A stretch of DNA of 8,218 bases from the NCBI GenBank assembly GCA_026389675.1, contig JAPLHJ010000017.1:15470-23687 (forward strand). The letters are read 5' to 3'. The position numbers were made by a program, and so were the translations under genes. This document shows, one piece after another, positions 1-6,820 of this stretch; the first letter of the stretch is position 1; each line of letters begins with the position of its first letter. The notes below the pieces were generated by a model, which saw only the letters and a program-made list of their open reading frames with translations, was not told the origin of the DNA and ran no database searches. The DNA is from Chloroflexota bacterium. GTDB lineage: Bacteria > Chloroflexota > Dehalococcoidia > GIF9 > UBA5629.

Positions 1-228
1 TCGCCTGAGGAGCGCTTCTCTACGTACTTTATGCTGAGGGCGCTGCTGCGCAACAGGATGTTTATCTATGCCCCCGCTATCGCCGGCCAGGTTCGAGGGA
101 TGCTGCCGGGTGTACAGTTCTTCAGCGATTTCAACGAGGCATTAAAGACGGCAGCTGCGATTTACCCGAAGGCGAAAGTTATAATTTTCCCCCAGGGTGG
201 GGCGATTTATCCGGAATTGCCCGCCTGA
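1..228 (+). CDS. LarA-like (DUF2088) nickel-dependent racemase/epimerase, C-terminal fragment
   Basis: Only the last 75 codons are in the window; the frame is open from base 1 and ends at TGA 226-228. The Met at base 31 is internal, because the reading continues upstream without a stop (S-P-E-E-R-F-S-T-Y-F before it). The tail resembles the C-terminal end of LarA-family proteins: a helix-rich stretch with L-L-R, a strand ending I-I-Y-A-P, then a second strand V-I-I-F-P-Q-G-G near the stop. LarA enzymes use a nickel-pincer cofactor to racemise or epimerise 2-hydroxy acids; some family members are reported to act on sugar acids. The active-site lysine and histidines lie outside the window, so the substrate cannot be judged. 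It converges on eda and overlaps its 3' end by 22 bp. The sugar-acid neighbourhood makes an aldonate-type substrate plausible, but this is inference from a short piece. Confidence 0.6.
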   Translation, partial: SPEERFSTYFMLRALLRNRMFIYAPAIAGQVRGMLPGVQFFSDFNEALKTAAAIYPKAKVIIFPQGGAIYPELPA

Positions 229-884
229 TCCGCCTGGGTTGTCAGATTTAAACCGGGCGTCAGCCCCCGGGCTTCTAAAATAGCGGCAGTAAATTTACGG
301 GCGGTTTCGGTTATGGTTGCGTAATCTCCCTGGGCTACAGCCTGCTTATTCACAAGATTACCACCCACGGCTACCGCCGCCGCCCCGGCGCGGATAAAAT
401 CTCCGGCGTTTTCAAGTGTTACGCCGCCTGTTGGCATCAGTTTGAGTTCAGGGAAAGGCCCGCGCAGGTCTTTGATCAGGTGAGGTCCCCCGATTGAGGC
501 CGGGAATAGCTTGATTATGCTTGCGCCGGCGCGGATGGCAGCCACGATTTCAGTTGGGGTGAAAACGCCTGGTATGGCAACCTTGCCCATTTTCCTGCAT
601 ACTTTGATGATATCGGGTTCCAGTGATGGGCTTACGATGAATTCGGCCCCGGCCCTGATGGCAGTGACAGCGGTGCTGACGTCGAGTACCGTGCCGGCTC
701 CCAGCAGGGCTTGCCTGATAACGTCTATGGCGCCAGGTACGGTCATGGTTATCTCAATGGGCAGTACGCCTCCCGCTGCTACAGCAAGGGCGATATGCAC
801 GGCCTGTTCAGCGCTGCCTGCCCTGATGACAGCTACCAGGCCGCAATCTTCGATCATTTTAAGCGTATCGGCAATATCAGGCAT
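207..884 (-). CDS. eda: 2-dehydro-3-deoxyphosphogluconate (KDPG) aldolase
   Basis: Cytosolic class I aldolase, 225 aa, that cleaves KDPG to pyruvate and glyceraldehyde-3-phosphate. Family landmarks are in order: the V-A-V-I-R strand (17-21), G-G-V-x-x-I-E-I-T with the catalytic-type Glu44, G-A-G-T-V-L-D (62-68), the Schiff-base Lys125 in I-I-K-L-F-P-A-S, and the phosphate-binding P-T-G-G-V (151-155). ATG 884 lies 4 nt after the kdgK stop with only a weak GTGAG-type ribosome site, so translational coupling to kdgK is likely. Two oddities: the helix between the Glu44 strand and G-A-G-T is about 7 residues shorter than in E. coli Eda, and the C-terminus carries a roughly 15-residue polar extension whose codons overlap the convergent LarA-like gene. 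The aldolase could also accept the galactonate analogue (KDPGal), which sequence alone does not separate. Confidence 0.9.
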   Translation of the reverse strand: MPDIADTLKMIEDCGLVAVIRAGSAEQAVHIALAVAAGGVLPIEITMTVPGAIDVIRQALLGAGTVLDVSTAVTAIRAGAEFIVSPSLEPDIIKVCRKMGKVAIPGVFTPTEIVAAIRAGASIIKLFPASIGGPHLIKDLRGPFPELKLMPTGGVTLENAGDFIRAGAAAVAVGGNLVNKQAVAQGDYATITETARKFTAAILEARGLTPGLNLTTQADQAGNSG

Positions 885-888
885 GGTC

Positions 889-1884
889 TTATCTCACGAT
901 GCGCAGTCCTGAACGCTTAACCACTGCCGTCACTTCTTGCAGCGTGCTCCAGTTCAGGTCTCCCGGGATAGTATGTTTGAGAGCGGCCGCGGCATTGCCG
1001 AATTGCAGGCCTTTCTTGATTCCGGAGGTCAGGTAGCCGTATAAGAAACCGGCGGCGAAGGAGTCGCCGGCGCCTACCCGGTCCACTATCTCTACCTCGT
1101 AGGTACGGTCACGGTAAATTTTGCCGCCTGAGGCTGCAATGGCCGTCCAGGTGTTCCGCCATACGGAAAGGTCGCCCCTCAGGGTTATAGCGACGATTTT
1201 GAAACCGAAGCTTTCAGCCAATCGGCGTGCCGTTTCCTCGAAGTTTTCCCCCTTGAGGCCAAATACACGGTCCGTATCTTCCTCAGTGGTGATGAGAATG
1301 TCAACGTACTTCATCAGGGGCGTCTGGCGCTTTTGTGCCTCGGCAGTGGACCATAGTTTGGCCCGATAGTTTAAATCATAGCTGACAACACAGCCGTTTC
1401 TTTTTGCAGCTTGCAACGCTGTCAGTGTTGTTTCAGCAGCGGACTTGCTCAGGGCCGGAGTAATACCGCTGACGTGGAATGCACCAGAATAGCTTAATAT
1501 ATTATCCCAGTTGACATCCGTTGGTTGAATCAGGCTGATGGACGAGTTACTGCGGTCATAGAGCACCTGGCTTGCCCGCGGGGAGGCGCCGAACTCCAGG
1601 AAATACAATCCCTGGCGGCCTTTGTGGCTCATAATAACGTGGGAAATATCCAAGCCCTGCTCATCCGCTTTGTTGCGTGCCATGCGCCCGAGAGGATTAT
1701 CGGGCAGCGCTGATACCCAGGCGCAGTTAAGACCCAGCCTGGAGGCAGCCACTGCTACATTGAATTCACCGCCTCCCACCTGGATGTCGAGATTACTGGC
1801 CTGCTCAAGGCGTTGAAAGTGGGGTGGGGAAAGGCGGACCATGGCCTCGCCGAAGGTTACCAAATCGTATTTCTTTTGTTTCAT
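889..1884 (-). CDS. kdgK: 2-keto-3-deoxygluconate kinase (PfkB/ribokinase family)
   Basis: A 331-aa sugar kinase, normal family length, that phosphorylates 2-keto-3-deoxygluconate (KDG) at O6 using ATP to give KDPG, the substrate of the next gene's aldolase. The N-terminal G-G-G-E-F-N motif (37-42) and A-A-S-R-L-G are the first PfkB signature. D-R-V-G-A-G-D (268-274) is the second, with catalytic base Asp274 and the GAGD anion hole. The Y-D-R-S-N-S-S stretch (109-115) and D-L-N-Y-R-x-x-L-W (170-178) are the substrate-contact motifs that mark KDG kinases within PfkB. ATG 1884 is preceded by AGAGAGGT (minus strand, bases 1895-1902), a usable ribosome site about 10 nt away. It sits 67 nt downstream of the GatZ-PfkB fusion and 4 nt before eda. 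Confidence in the kinase family is very high; KDG versus the galactonate epimer is less certain. Confidence 0.88.
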   Translation of the reverse strand: MKQKKYDLVTFGEAMVRLSPPHFQRLEQASNLDIQVGGGEFNVAVAASRLGLNCAWVSALPDNPLGRMARNKADEQGLDISHVIMSHKGRQGLYFLEFGASPRASQVLYDRSNSSISLIQPTDVNWDNILSYSGAFHVSGITPALSKSAAETTLTALQAAKRNGCVVSYDLNYRAKLWSTAEAQKRQTPLMKYVDILITTEEDTDRVFGLKGENFEETARRLAESFGFKIVAITLRGDLSVWRNTWTAIAASGGKIYRDRTYEVEIVDRVGAGDSFAAGFLYGYLTSGIKKGLQFGNAAAALKHTIPGDLNWSTLQEVTAVVKRSGLRIVR

Positions 1885-1905
1885 AGCTGTTATGACCTCT
1901 CTGCC

Positions 1906-1921
1906 AGGAGGCGTTCCCCCT
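1906..1921 (-). other. Small hairpin in the leader of kdgK
   Basis: On the minus strand AGGGGG-AACG-CCTCCT can fold into a 6-bp stem with one G-U pair and a 4-nt loop, ending just before the kdgK ribosome site. No T-tract follows it, so it is not a rho-independent terminator. It might affect mRNA stability or kdgK translation; that is speculation. Confidence 0.3.
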
Positions 1922-1951
1922 TAACCTTTTCCATTTACCATCTCATGTAAT

Positions 1952-4213
1952 TCAATATTGTTCCTGCCCTTTCATAAAGGCCAATACCTCTCGCAGGCTA
2001 AACGTACCTTCCATAGGGCCCATGCGCGAGGTGGCCAGCGCGCCCATGGCGTTGGCCAAGCGTGCAGTATCGTACAGCGTCAGGTTATCAATATAGCCGC
2101 TGATAAACCCGGCATCGAAGCAGTCCCCCGCTCCGGTGGGGTCAACAGCCTTAACTTTAAAGCCGGGAACATCGATGGCGCCGTCCCCGGAAAAGACGCG
2201 GCAGCCGCTTTCGCCCAGCTTGAGCACGACCACTTTCACGCCCATCTCTAAAAGGCGGAGGCAGGCTTTATCGCTGTCCGCTTCACGCGCCAGCAGGCTG
2301 GCCTCCCCGCCGCTGGGCAGCACTATATCCGACAGCTTGACAATTGGGAGAAGTATACCCCGGAATTCCTCGGCCGAAAGCAATTCCGGCCTGAGGTTGG
2401 GGTCGAGGCTGACACTGCCGCCGGCGCTCTTTACAGCCTGGGCCATGGCTATGCAGGTTTCGCGCATTACGCGGCTAACTGCCAGCGAGCAGCCCATCAG
2501 GTGCAGGTGGCGGAACGATCCGGCATAACGGGCAGCCCGGGCAGGCGGCGGCAGCCTGTCTGAGGCTGTGCCGGCAATGTGGAAAATGAATTTGCGGCCT
2601 CCTTGTTTATCGTAGGCAACGAAAGCACAGCCGGTTGTTTTTCTTTTTACGGAAGCAATTAACTTGCTATCTATACCGTCATGTTTAAACCTGTCGCGCA
2701 GGAGTTGTCCGAAGCTGTCCTGGCCGGTTGAGCCGACGAAACCGGTGCGTTTGCCTATCCTGGCGGAGGCATCGGCAAAATTGGCCGGCGCGCCGCTGGG
2801 GTAAGGACCTTTAAATTCTCCCGTGACGTCCAGCGGTTGGCCGGCTGCGGGACGCATCAACTCCACAATCATCTCCCCCGTAGCCAGCACCTGTCCTTCT
2901 CCCCAAAAGGGCAATTTCCTGCGCCGTTCGAACTCGGCCTCGAGCATGGGGACGGTGCCGTATAAATTGAAAGCCCGGCAATATTTCAATATCTGTTGTG
3001 TGATGCGGCTGACCACGAACCCGTGGGGGTCAAAGCCGTCCTTTTTCACATTCGCGTAAAGACGCTGACGGGCTGCCAGCACCGCACGGTCCGTCCAGAT
3101 ATAACGCGCCCCGGTCTTGAGCAGCCAGCTTTGCCTCTCGGCTGAGAGTTCGCTGAATGATTTCCCCATCTCATCGGGGTGGCGCCATTTTTCCCAGCGA
3201 CCGGAGCGGATTACCGCGTCCATTAGGGCTTCCCTGAAATGGGAAGAGCTATTAGCTGCTTCTTTCAACACTGCTGATTTCAGTGATTCCAGTTCAAAAA
3301 GGGCATCACATTCAAGCTCCGTGAATTCGGGGCCTACGTTAGCGCCACCCATTTTGCTGGCCGGGTAGGCGGCAGGGTTTTCCACGTTGTCGGTATAGTG
3401 CCCCTTGAGCACCATGCCGTGGCGGCTGGCGGTTTTGTAAAGCTCCGCCGCTACCTGCGGGCTGAACATGGTGGTAGCCAGGGCGGTTCCCACCTTGCCG
3501 ACGATAAAACATGGCCAGGCGTCTGCCAACCCCTCCTCGTTCATCCTTTTGCGCAGTCCTGCGAGGAAAGCATTGAACACATCCTCATTGGCCAGCCCGC
3601 CGTGGATCTCCTCAGTTCCAACCTCATAGGCAATAATGGGCAGCCCCTTTTTTATACGATAAGCCTCGCAGCTTCTTATCAGCAGGACGGTCCTCTCAAT
3701 GATGGTGTTTACGTCGAGTCCCCGGCCGGCCGGCAGTTCACGGTCAACCGTGGGGTCGATGTGCAGCAGGTCGAAATCGGCTTCAATCGCAGATTCCAGC
3801 GACTTTTTAACAGCGGCCAGTGTACGCCGGTAAGGCCATTTTTCAGTCGTGTGCCTGTCCCTCAGCCAGGGCCCGGCATGGTCAACCCCGAGAAGAACGG
3901 GGCCTTTGAAGCCGGCTTTTTGAGCAGTTTGCCGTACTACCGTAGCGAAGCGTGCGTGTGTCCAGCCTGTGTAGCCGCCGTCCGGGTCAACCTGGTTCAG
4001 GGTTGCGGCAAAGAATATCGGGCAATCGGCTTCTTTGGCCGCCAGCAGGGCGGCCTCCACCACGGCCTGCGAGTTGGCCGAAACGGCCAGCAGCGTGCGC
4101 CAGGGCAACCCCTCTATCAGCGCAAGCCGTGAAAATGAGTGTAGTATGGCCCCGCACAGGGTCAACCCGCTGCCCGCAGCTATACGCCTTAAACGGGAAA
4201 CATCCGCTGCCAT
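1952..4213 (-). CDS. GatZ/KbaZ-like (tagatose-bisphosphate aldolase subunit family) - PfkB kinase fusion
   Basis: Two-domain protein of 753 aa. Residues 1 to about 430 match GatZ/KbaZ: N-Q-V-D-x-x-G-G-Y-T-G (73-83), G-V-D-H-A-G-P (109-115), H-I-D-P (151-154), E-V-G-T-E (197-201), G-H-Y-T-D (271-275) and V-G-P-E-F-T (293-298). E. coli GatZ is about 420 aa, so the domain is complete. Residues 441-745 form a PfkB kinase with G-A-P-A-N-F-A (474-480) and D-P-T-G-A-G-D (691-697), Asp697 being the catalytic base. GatZ proteins are known as non-catalytic partners of the GatY aldolase; some homologues are reported as ketose-6-phosphate 4-epimerases. A fused epimerase-kinase is therefore a reasonable inference, but no GatY is in the window and the substrate is unknown. 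An in-frame TGA lies 24-22 nt upstream of ATG 4213, and no other ATG or GTG intervenes. AGGAT provides a modest ribosome site. It is the likely first gene of the kdgK-eda transcript. Confidence 0.87.
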   Translation of the reverse strand: MAADVSRLRRIAAGSGLTLCGAILHSFSRLALIEGLPWRTLLAVSANSQAVVEAALLAAKEADCPIFFAATLNQVDPDGGYTGWTHARFATVVRQTAQKAGFKGPVLLGVDHAGPWLRDRHTTEKWPYRRTLAAVKKSLESAIEADFDLLHIDPTVDRELPAGRGLDVNTIIERTVLLIRSCEAYRIKKGLPIIAYEVGTEEIHGGLANEDVFNAFLAGLRKRMNEEGLADAWPCFIVGKVGTALATTMFSPQVAAELYKTASRHGMVLKGHYTDNVENPAAYPASKMGGANVGPEFTELECDALFELESLKSAVLKEAANSSSHFREALMDAVIRSGRWEKWRHPDEMGKSFSELSAERQSWLLKTGARYIWTDRAVLAARQRLYANVKKDGFDPHGFVVSRITQQILKYCRAFNLYGTVPMLEAEFERRRKLPFWGEGQVLATGEMIVELMRPAAGQPLDVTGEFKGPYPSGAPANFADASARIGKRTGFVGSTGQDSFGQLLRDRFKHDGIDSKLIASVKRKTTGCAFVAYDKQGGRKFIFHIAGTASDRLPPPARAARYAGSFRHLHLMGCSLAVSRVMRETCIAMAQAVKSAGGSVSLDPNLRPELLSAEEFRGILLPIVKLSDIVLPSGGEASLLAREADSDKACLRLLEMGVKVVVLKLGESGCRVFSGDGAIDVPGFKVKAVDPTGAGDCFDAGFISGYIDNLTLYDTARLANAMGALATSRMGPMEGTFSLREVLAFMKGQEQY

Positions 4214-4247
4214 ATCTGAAGATATCCTATTGCATCAACTGGCAGGT

Positions 4248-4275
4248 ATTATACATCATCGTTATCGGGTAACAA
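4248..4275 (-). promoter_or_regulatory. Candidate sigma70-type promoter for the sugar operon
   Basis: Reading the minus strand, TTGTTA (4275-4270) and a perfect TATAAT (4253-4248) are separated by 16 bp. The predicted start near 4241 gives a leader of roughly 28 nt containing the AGGAT ribosome site of the fusion gene. The element fits inside the 63-bp gap after the flavoenzyme stop codon, suggesting that the sugar genes do not depend on read-through. Call rests on hexamer match and position only. Confidence 0.45.
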
Positions 4276-4276
4276 T

Positions 4277-5965
4277 TCACAGGATCGGCTTGCCGCGGAC
4301 TTCGCCGCACCAGCAGGTCAGGCTACATTCCAGGAACTTGACGTCCTCGAACCCCTGTCCTTTAAGTATGCAGGCGGACTGGTAGGCGCGGCTGCCCCGG
4401 CGGCACATGACTATGATCTCTTTGTCTTTGGGCAGGTTTTCCAGGTTCTTGGTCAGCACCGGCTGAGGTATCAGCTTCACCTGGGGCGCTGCGATACTGG
4501 TAGCTTCGTGTTCACCGTGACCCCGGACGTCGAGCAGCACAAAATCCTCTTTCGCATCAAGCTTTTTTTTTAACCTGGCGGGCCTGATGCTTGCAGTCCT
4601 TCCCTCCATCTTATTGCGCACCAGATTGGCGGCGTGGTGCAATGCATCGAGTGCGGTGTTGAACGGTGGGGCATAGGCGAGGTCAAGGTCGGCCAGCATA
4701 TCCACGGTCATGCCCATGGTTATCGCGGTGGCCAGCACATCGATCCTTTTAACCACTTCGCCGGGACCGATGCCCTGGCCGCCAAGGATGCGCCCGGTCT
4801 GTGCATCGGCAATCAACTTGATAATGATTTCCTTATTACCCGGGTAATACTCGGGTTTGTCAGGGGCGGGCAGCAAAGCCGAGACTACTTTAAAACCCGC
4901 ATCCAGCGCCTGTTTTTCACCGATACCGGTGCGCCCGACGTTGAAGTCAAGGACTTTAACACAGGCGGTGCTGACGATACCGTGGAACTTCTCTTTGCCG
5001 CCAGTTATACGCGAGGCTATAACATGCCCGTGTTTGTTGGCCGTGGAGCCCATGGGGACAAAGGCTTTTTGGTTGGTGACGAGATTAACGTTGGCCACAC
5101 AATCGCCCCCGGCGAAAATATCAGGGTCGCTGGTCTGCATATATTCATTGACGACAATATCTCCAAACTGCCCTATTTCCAGCCCGGCATCTTTGGCTAA
5201 CTTCGAATTGGGGCGCACCCCTATGGATAGTATGACAAGGTCGGCTTCAATCCTCTCCTTTTCCATGACAGCGTGGCTGACTTTGCCCTCGGAACCCTCG
5301 AACCCCGTGATCTTCTGCCCCAGCTTGAGCACCACGCCCCTGTCCATCATATGCTTGGCTACCAGGTCTGATATCTCATCATCCACCAGGGCGGCCAGGA
5401 CACGTTCCAGTGCTTCCACCATGGTGACCGCGAACCCGCGGGCCACCAGCGCTTCGGCCATTTCAACACCGATGAGCCCTGCTCCCACGATGACAGCTTT
5501 TTTGGAAACAGATTTATCGATTAAAGCTATTATTTCGTCGGCATCCGGCACCCTTTTCAGTACATGTATGCCCTTCAGTTCAATGCCCTTGAGCGGGGGT
5601 ATCACGGGGTTGGCGCCGGTGGCGATCACCAGCCGGTCATAATCTAATGTGTAGCTCTTATCGCCCGCTGTGTCGGTAACACTGATTTTGTGCGCGGCGC
5701 GGTCGATGCTATCCACGCGGGTATTGATCAGGACGTCCACATTACTGAGCTTTTTGAAGCTGGCTACATCCCTCTGTATGAGGAAATTCCGTGGTTTTAC
5801 CGACCCGGCTATAAAGTAGGGTAGCCCGCAGGCGGCATACGAAATCAACGCTTCATCCTGTAACATGGTTATGCTGGCCCGGGGGTCAAGCCGCCGCAAC
5901 CTGGCGGCTGTCTTGGGCCCGCAGGCCCCGCCGCCGATAATGACTACCTTCATAATATTATCCAT
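4277..5965 (-). CDS. CoA-disulfide reductase-type FAD/NAD(P)H oxidoreductase with C-terminal rhodanese domain
   Basis: A 562-aa flavoenzyme of the CoADR-Rhd class, which reduces CoA disulfide, CoA persulfide or polysulfide using NAD(P)H. The FAD-binding G-G-G-A-C-G is at 11-16; the single redox Cys46 is in S-Y-A-A-C-G-L-P-Y, the CoADR signature. A second Rossmann motif G-A-G-L-I-G (161-166) binds NAD(P)H, and D-I-F-A-G-G-D (282-288) closes the FAD site. The dimerisation domain carries Y-Y-P-G (373-376) and L-A-Y-A-P-P-F (429-435), the tyrosine regions of CoADR. A rhodanese domain follows (about 460-562) with D-V-R (479-481) and the active loop C-R-R-G-S-R starting at Cys521. The tail has extra cysteines (547, 551, 553). 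ATG 5965 is preferred over the Met four codons later because AGGGAG lies 7 nt before it. It is divergent from the multi-rhodanese/TusA genes, supporting a persulfide role; whether CoA, polysulfide or another thiol is the substrate is open. Confidence 0.9.
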   Translation of the reverse strand: MDNIMKVVIIGGGACGPKTAARLRRLDPRASITMLQDEALISYAACGLPYFIAGSVKPRNFLIQRDVASFKKLSNVDVLINTRVDSIDRAAHKISVTDTAGDKSYTLDYDRLVIATGANPVIPPLKGIELKGIHVLKRVPDADEIIALIDKSVSKKAVIVGAGLIGVEMAEALVARGFAVTMVEALERVLAALVDDEISDLVAKHMMDRGVVLKLGQKITGFEGSEGKVSHAVMEKERIEADLVILSIGVRPNSKLAKDAGLEIGQFGDIVVNEYMQTSDPDIFAGGDCVANVNLVTNQKAFVPMGSTANKHGHVIASRITGGKEKFHGIVSTACVKVLDFNVGRTGIGEKQALDAGFKVVSALLPAPDKPEYYPGNKEIIIKLIADAQTGRILGGQGIGPGEVVKRIDVLATAITMGMTVDMLADLDLAYAPPFNTALDALHHAANLVRNKMEGRTASIRPARLKKKLDAKEDFVLLDVRGHGEHEATSIAAPQVKLIPQPVLTKNLENLPKDKEIIVMCRRGSRAYQSACILKGQGFEDVKFLECSLTCWCGEVRGKPIL

Positions 5966-6005
5966 ATTTTATCTCCCTGAATGTGGCAATAGTTGTCAAT
6001 CTGTA

Positions 6006-6016
6006 TCATCATACCA
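6006..6016 (-). promoter_or_regulatory. Candidate extended -10 promoter for the flavoenzyme gene
   Basis: On the minus strand TGG-TATGAT (6016-6008) is an extended -10 element, with a start expected near 6001 and a leader of about 36 nt to ATG 5965. No good -35 is seen at 16-18 bp upstream, which is tolerated for extended -10 promoters. Weak call. Confidence 0.3.
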
Positions 6017-6055
6017 CATCACAAATAAGCTAAGTTCAGTCGCAAATTACACATT

Positions 6056-6084
6056 TTGATTTTAAATATTTAATTCCGTATAAT
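6056..6084 (+). promoter_or_regulatory. Candidate upstream promoter (P1) of the rhodanese-TusA operon
   Basis: TTGATT (6056-6061) and a perfect TATAAT (6079-6084) are separated by exactly 17 bp. The spacer contains the 12-bp palindrome described separately. Transcription would start near 6091 and leave a leader of about 125 nt before GTG 6215. Confidence 0.45.
6062..6073. repeat. 12-bp perfect AT palindrome between promoter hexamers
   Basis: TTAAATATTTAA reads identically on both strands and lies wholly inside the 17-bp spacer of candidate promoter P1. Its position would suit a repressor or MerR-like spacer-binding regulator, but in AT-rich DNA such a palindrome can arise by chance. Confidence 0.4.
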
Positions 6085-6119
6085 TCTAAGCTGATCGCGA
6101 GTTAGCGTAGTGCTTCTTC

Positions 6120-6149
6120 TTATCAGAGTCTTGTTGCACCACTTATAAT
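6120..6149 (+). promoter_or_regulatory. Candidate proximal promoter (P2) of the rhodanese-TusA operon
   Basis: A perfect TATAAT (6144-6149) is preceded by TTATCA (6120-6125) at 18 bp, four of six matches to the -35 consensus. Start expected near 6156, leader about 60 nt. Weaker than P1 because of the -35. Confidence 0.35.
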
Positions 6150-6198
6150 ATTTTAATTCCTTCATCAAGCTACAATGAGCAGATCATTGCTTGTCTAT

Positions 6199-6217
6199 AA
6201 GGAGGTACTCTATCGTG
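6199..6217 (+). promoter_or_regulatory. Strong Shine-Dalgarno site fixing a GTG start
   Basis: AAGGAGGT (6199-6206) is followed by 8 nt and GTG at 6215-6217. The TTG at 6191 is in the same frame but lies upstream of this site, so GTG 6215 is the start of the multi-rhodanese gene. Confidence 0.85.
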
Positions 6218-6820
6218 CAAGATAAAGATGGAAAAGTCGGCGCCCTGGTTGATACTGAATGGCTGAATGAACATCTGTCAGATTCCAGTATCAAAATCAT
6301 AGATGCAAGGCCTACTCCCTTATACCTTGCCGGCCACATCAAGAATGCCGTCAATTCTTCCTACGGACCATCCGAATATATGTCTCATGGCGCAGATATC
6401 TCTCGCGGCGGCGGTGTGGAAGTATTTTCGGACCCCAGAAAAGGACTTCCCTATCAGGATTTACCGGCACAATCTCTAATTGAAGTATTCAGTAAGAAAC
6501 TTGGGATAAGGCGTGATGACCATGTCATAATCTATACTGACGGGGCCGATGCGCTTGCTTCAAGGCTATTTTATACGCTTGATTCTATGGGCCATAAGAA
6601 ACTCTCAATACTGGACGGTGGGCTTGAACAGTGGCAGGCTGACGGTTACGAAACCAGTGATGAGAGGACTCATGTCAACCCGGTTGACTATGGAGCGGCA
6701 GAAATGAATCAGGGCTGCTGTGCTGATACCGAGTGGGTGCTATCCCATATGGCAGATGCAAACGTTAAGCTCGTCGCAGGACTCGCTTACTATTCCCTAT
6801 TCTTTTCATTTCAAGCGTGA
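6215..6820 (+). pseudogene. Multi-rhodanese sulfurtransferase, 5' part (domain 1 and start of domain 2), frameshifted
   Basis: Rhodanese-fold sulfurtransferases move a sulfane sulfur from a donor to an acceptor through a cysteine persulfide. From GTG 6215 this frame encodes a full first domain: I-I-D-A-R-P with Y-L-A-G-H-I (nt 6296-6340), a loop Y-T-D-G-A-D-A with no cysteine where the catalytic loop belongs, and L-D-G-G-L-E-Q-W. That is the usual non-catalytic N-terminal domain of two-domain thiosulfate/mercaptopyruvate sulfurtransferases. Domain 2 begins with T-E-W-V-L and V-K-L-V (to nt 6775), after which the frame leaves rhodanese homology and stops at 6818-6820. The homology resumes in the next frame from nt 6792. 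Only 16 nt separate the two points, where domains 1 and 3 have 36, pointing to a 20-nt deletion. Sequence error at this site is the alternative; a truncated single-domain protein is unlikely to be the intended product. Confidence 0.8.

Noticed and set aside
511..912. A 133-codon plus-strand open frame opposite eda
   Set aside because: Antisense to Schiff-base and phosphate-binding motifs of the aldolase; no recognisable protein features.
3398..4132. A 244-codon plus-strand open frame opposite the GatZ-like domain
   Set aside because: It is antisense to strongly conserved GatZ motifs, its translation matches no family, and long antisense frames are expected in GC-rich coding DNA.
4857..5642. 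A 261-codon plus-strand open frame opposite the flavoenzyme
   Set aside because: Serine/threonine-rich low-complexity translation with no ribosome site, lying fully antisense to conserved Rossmann motifs.
5994..5999. Perfect minus-strand TTGACA as -35 of the flavoenzyme promoter
   Set aside because: At 16-18 bp downstream there is no -10; the position coincides with the AGGGAG ribosome site, so a transcript could not carry it properly.
6191..6193. TTG as start of the multi-rhodanese gene
   Set aside because: It lies upstream of a strong AAGGAGGT site that is correctly spaced from GTG 6215 in the same frame.
6770..6820. Programmed ribosomal frameshift joining the two rhodanese frames
   Set aside because: No slippery run or following stem-loop is seen, and simple slippage would not restore the roughly 12-residue D-x-R...G-H segment that is physically shortened.
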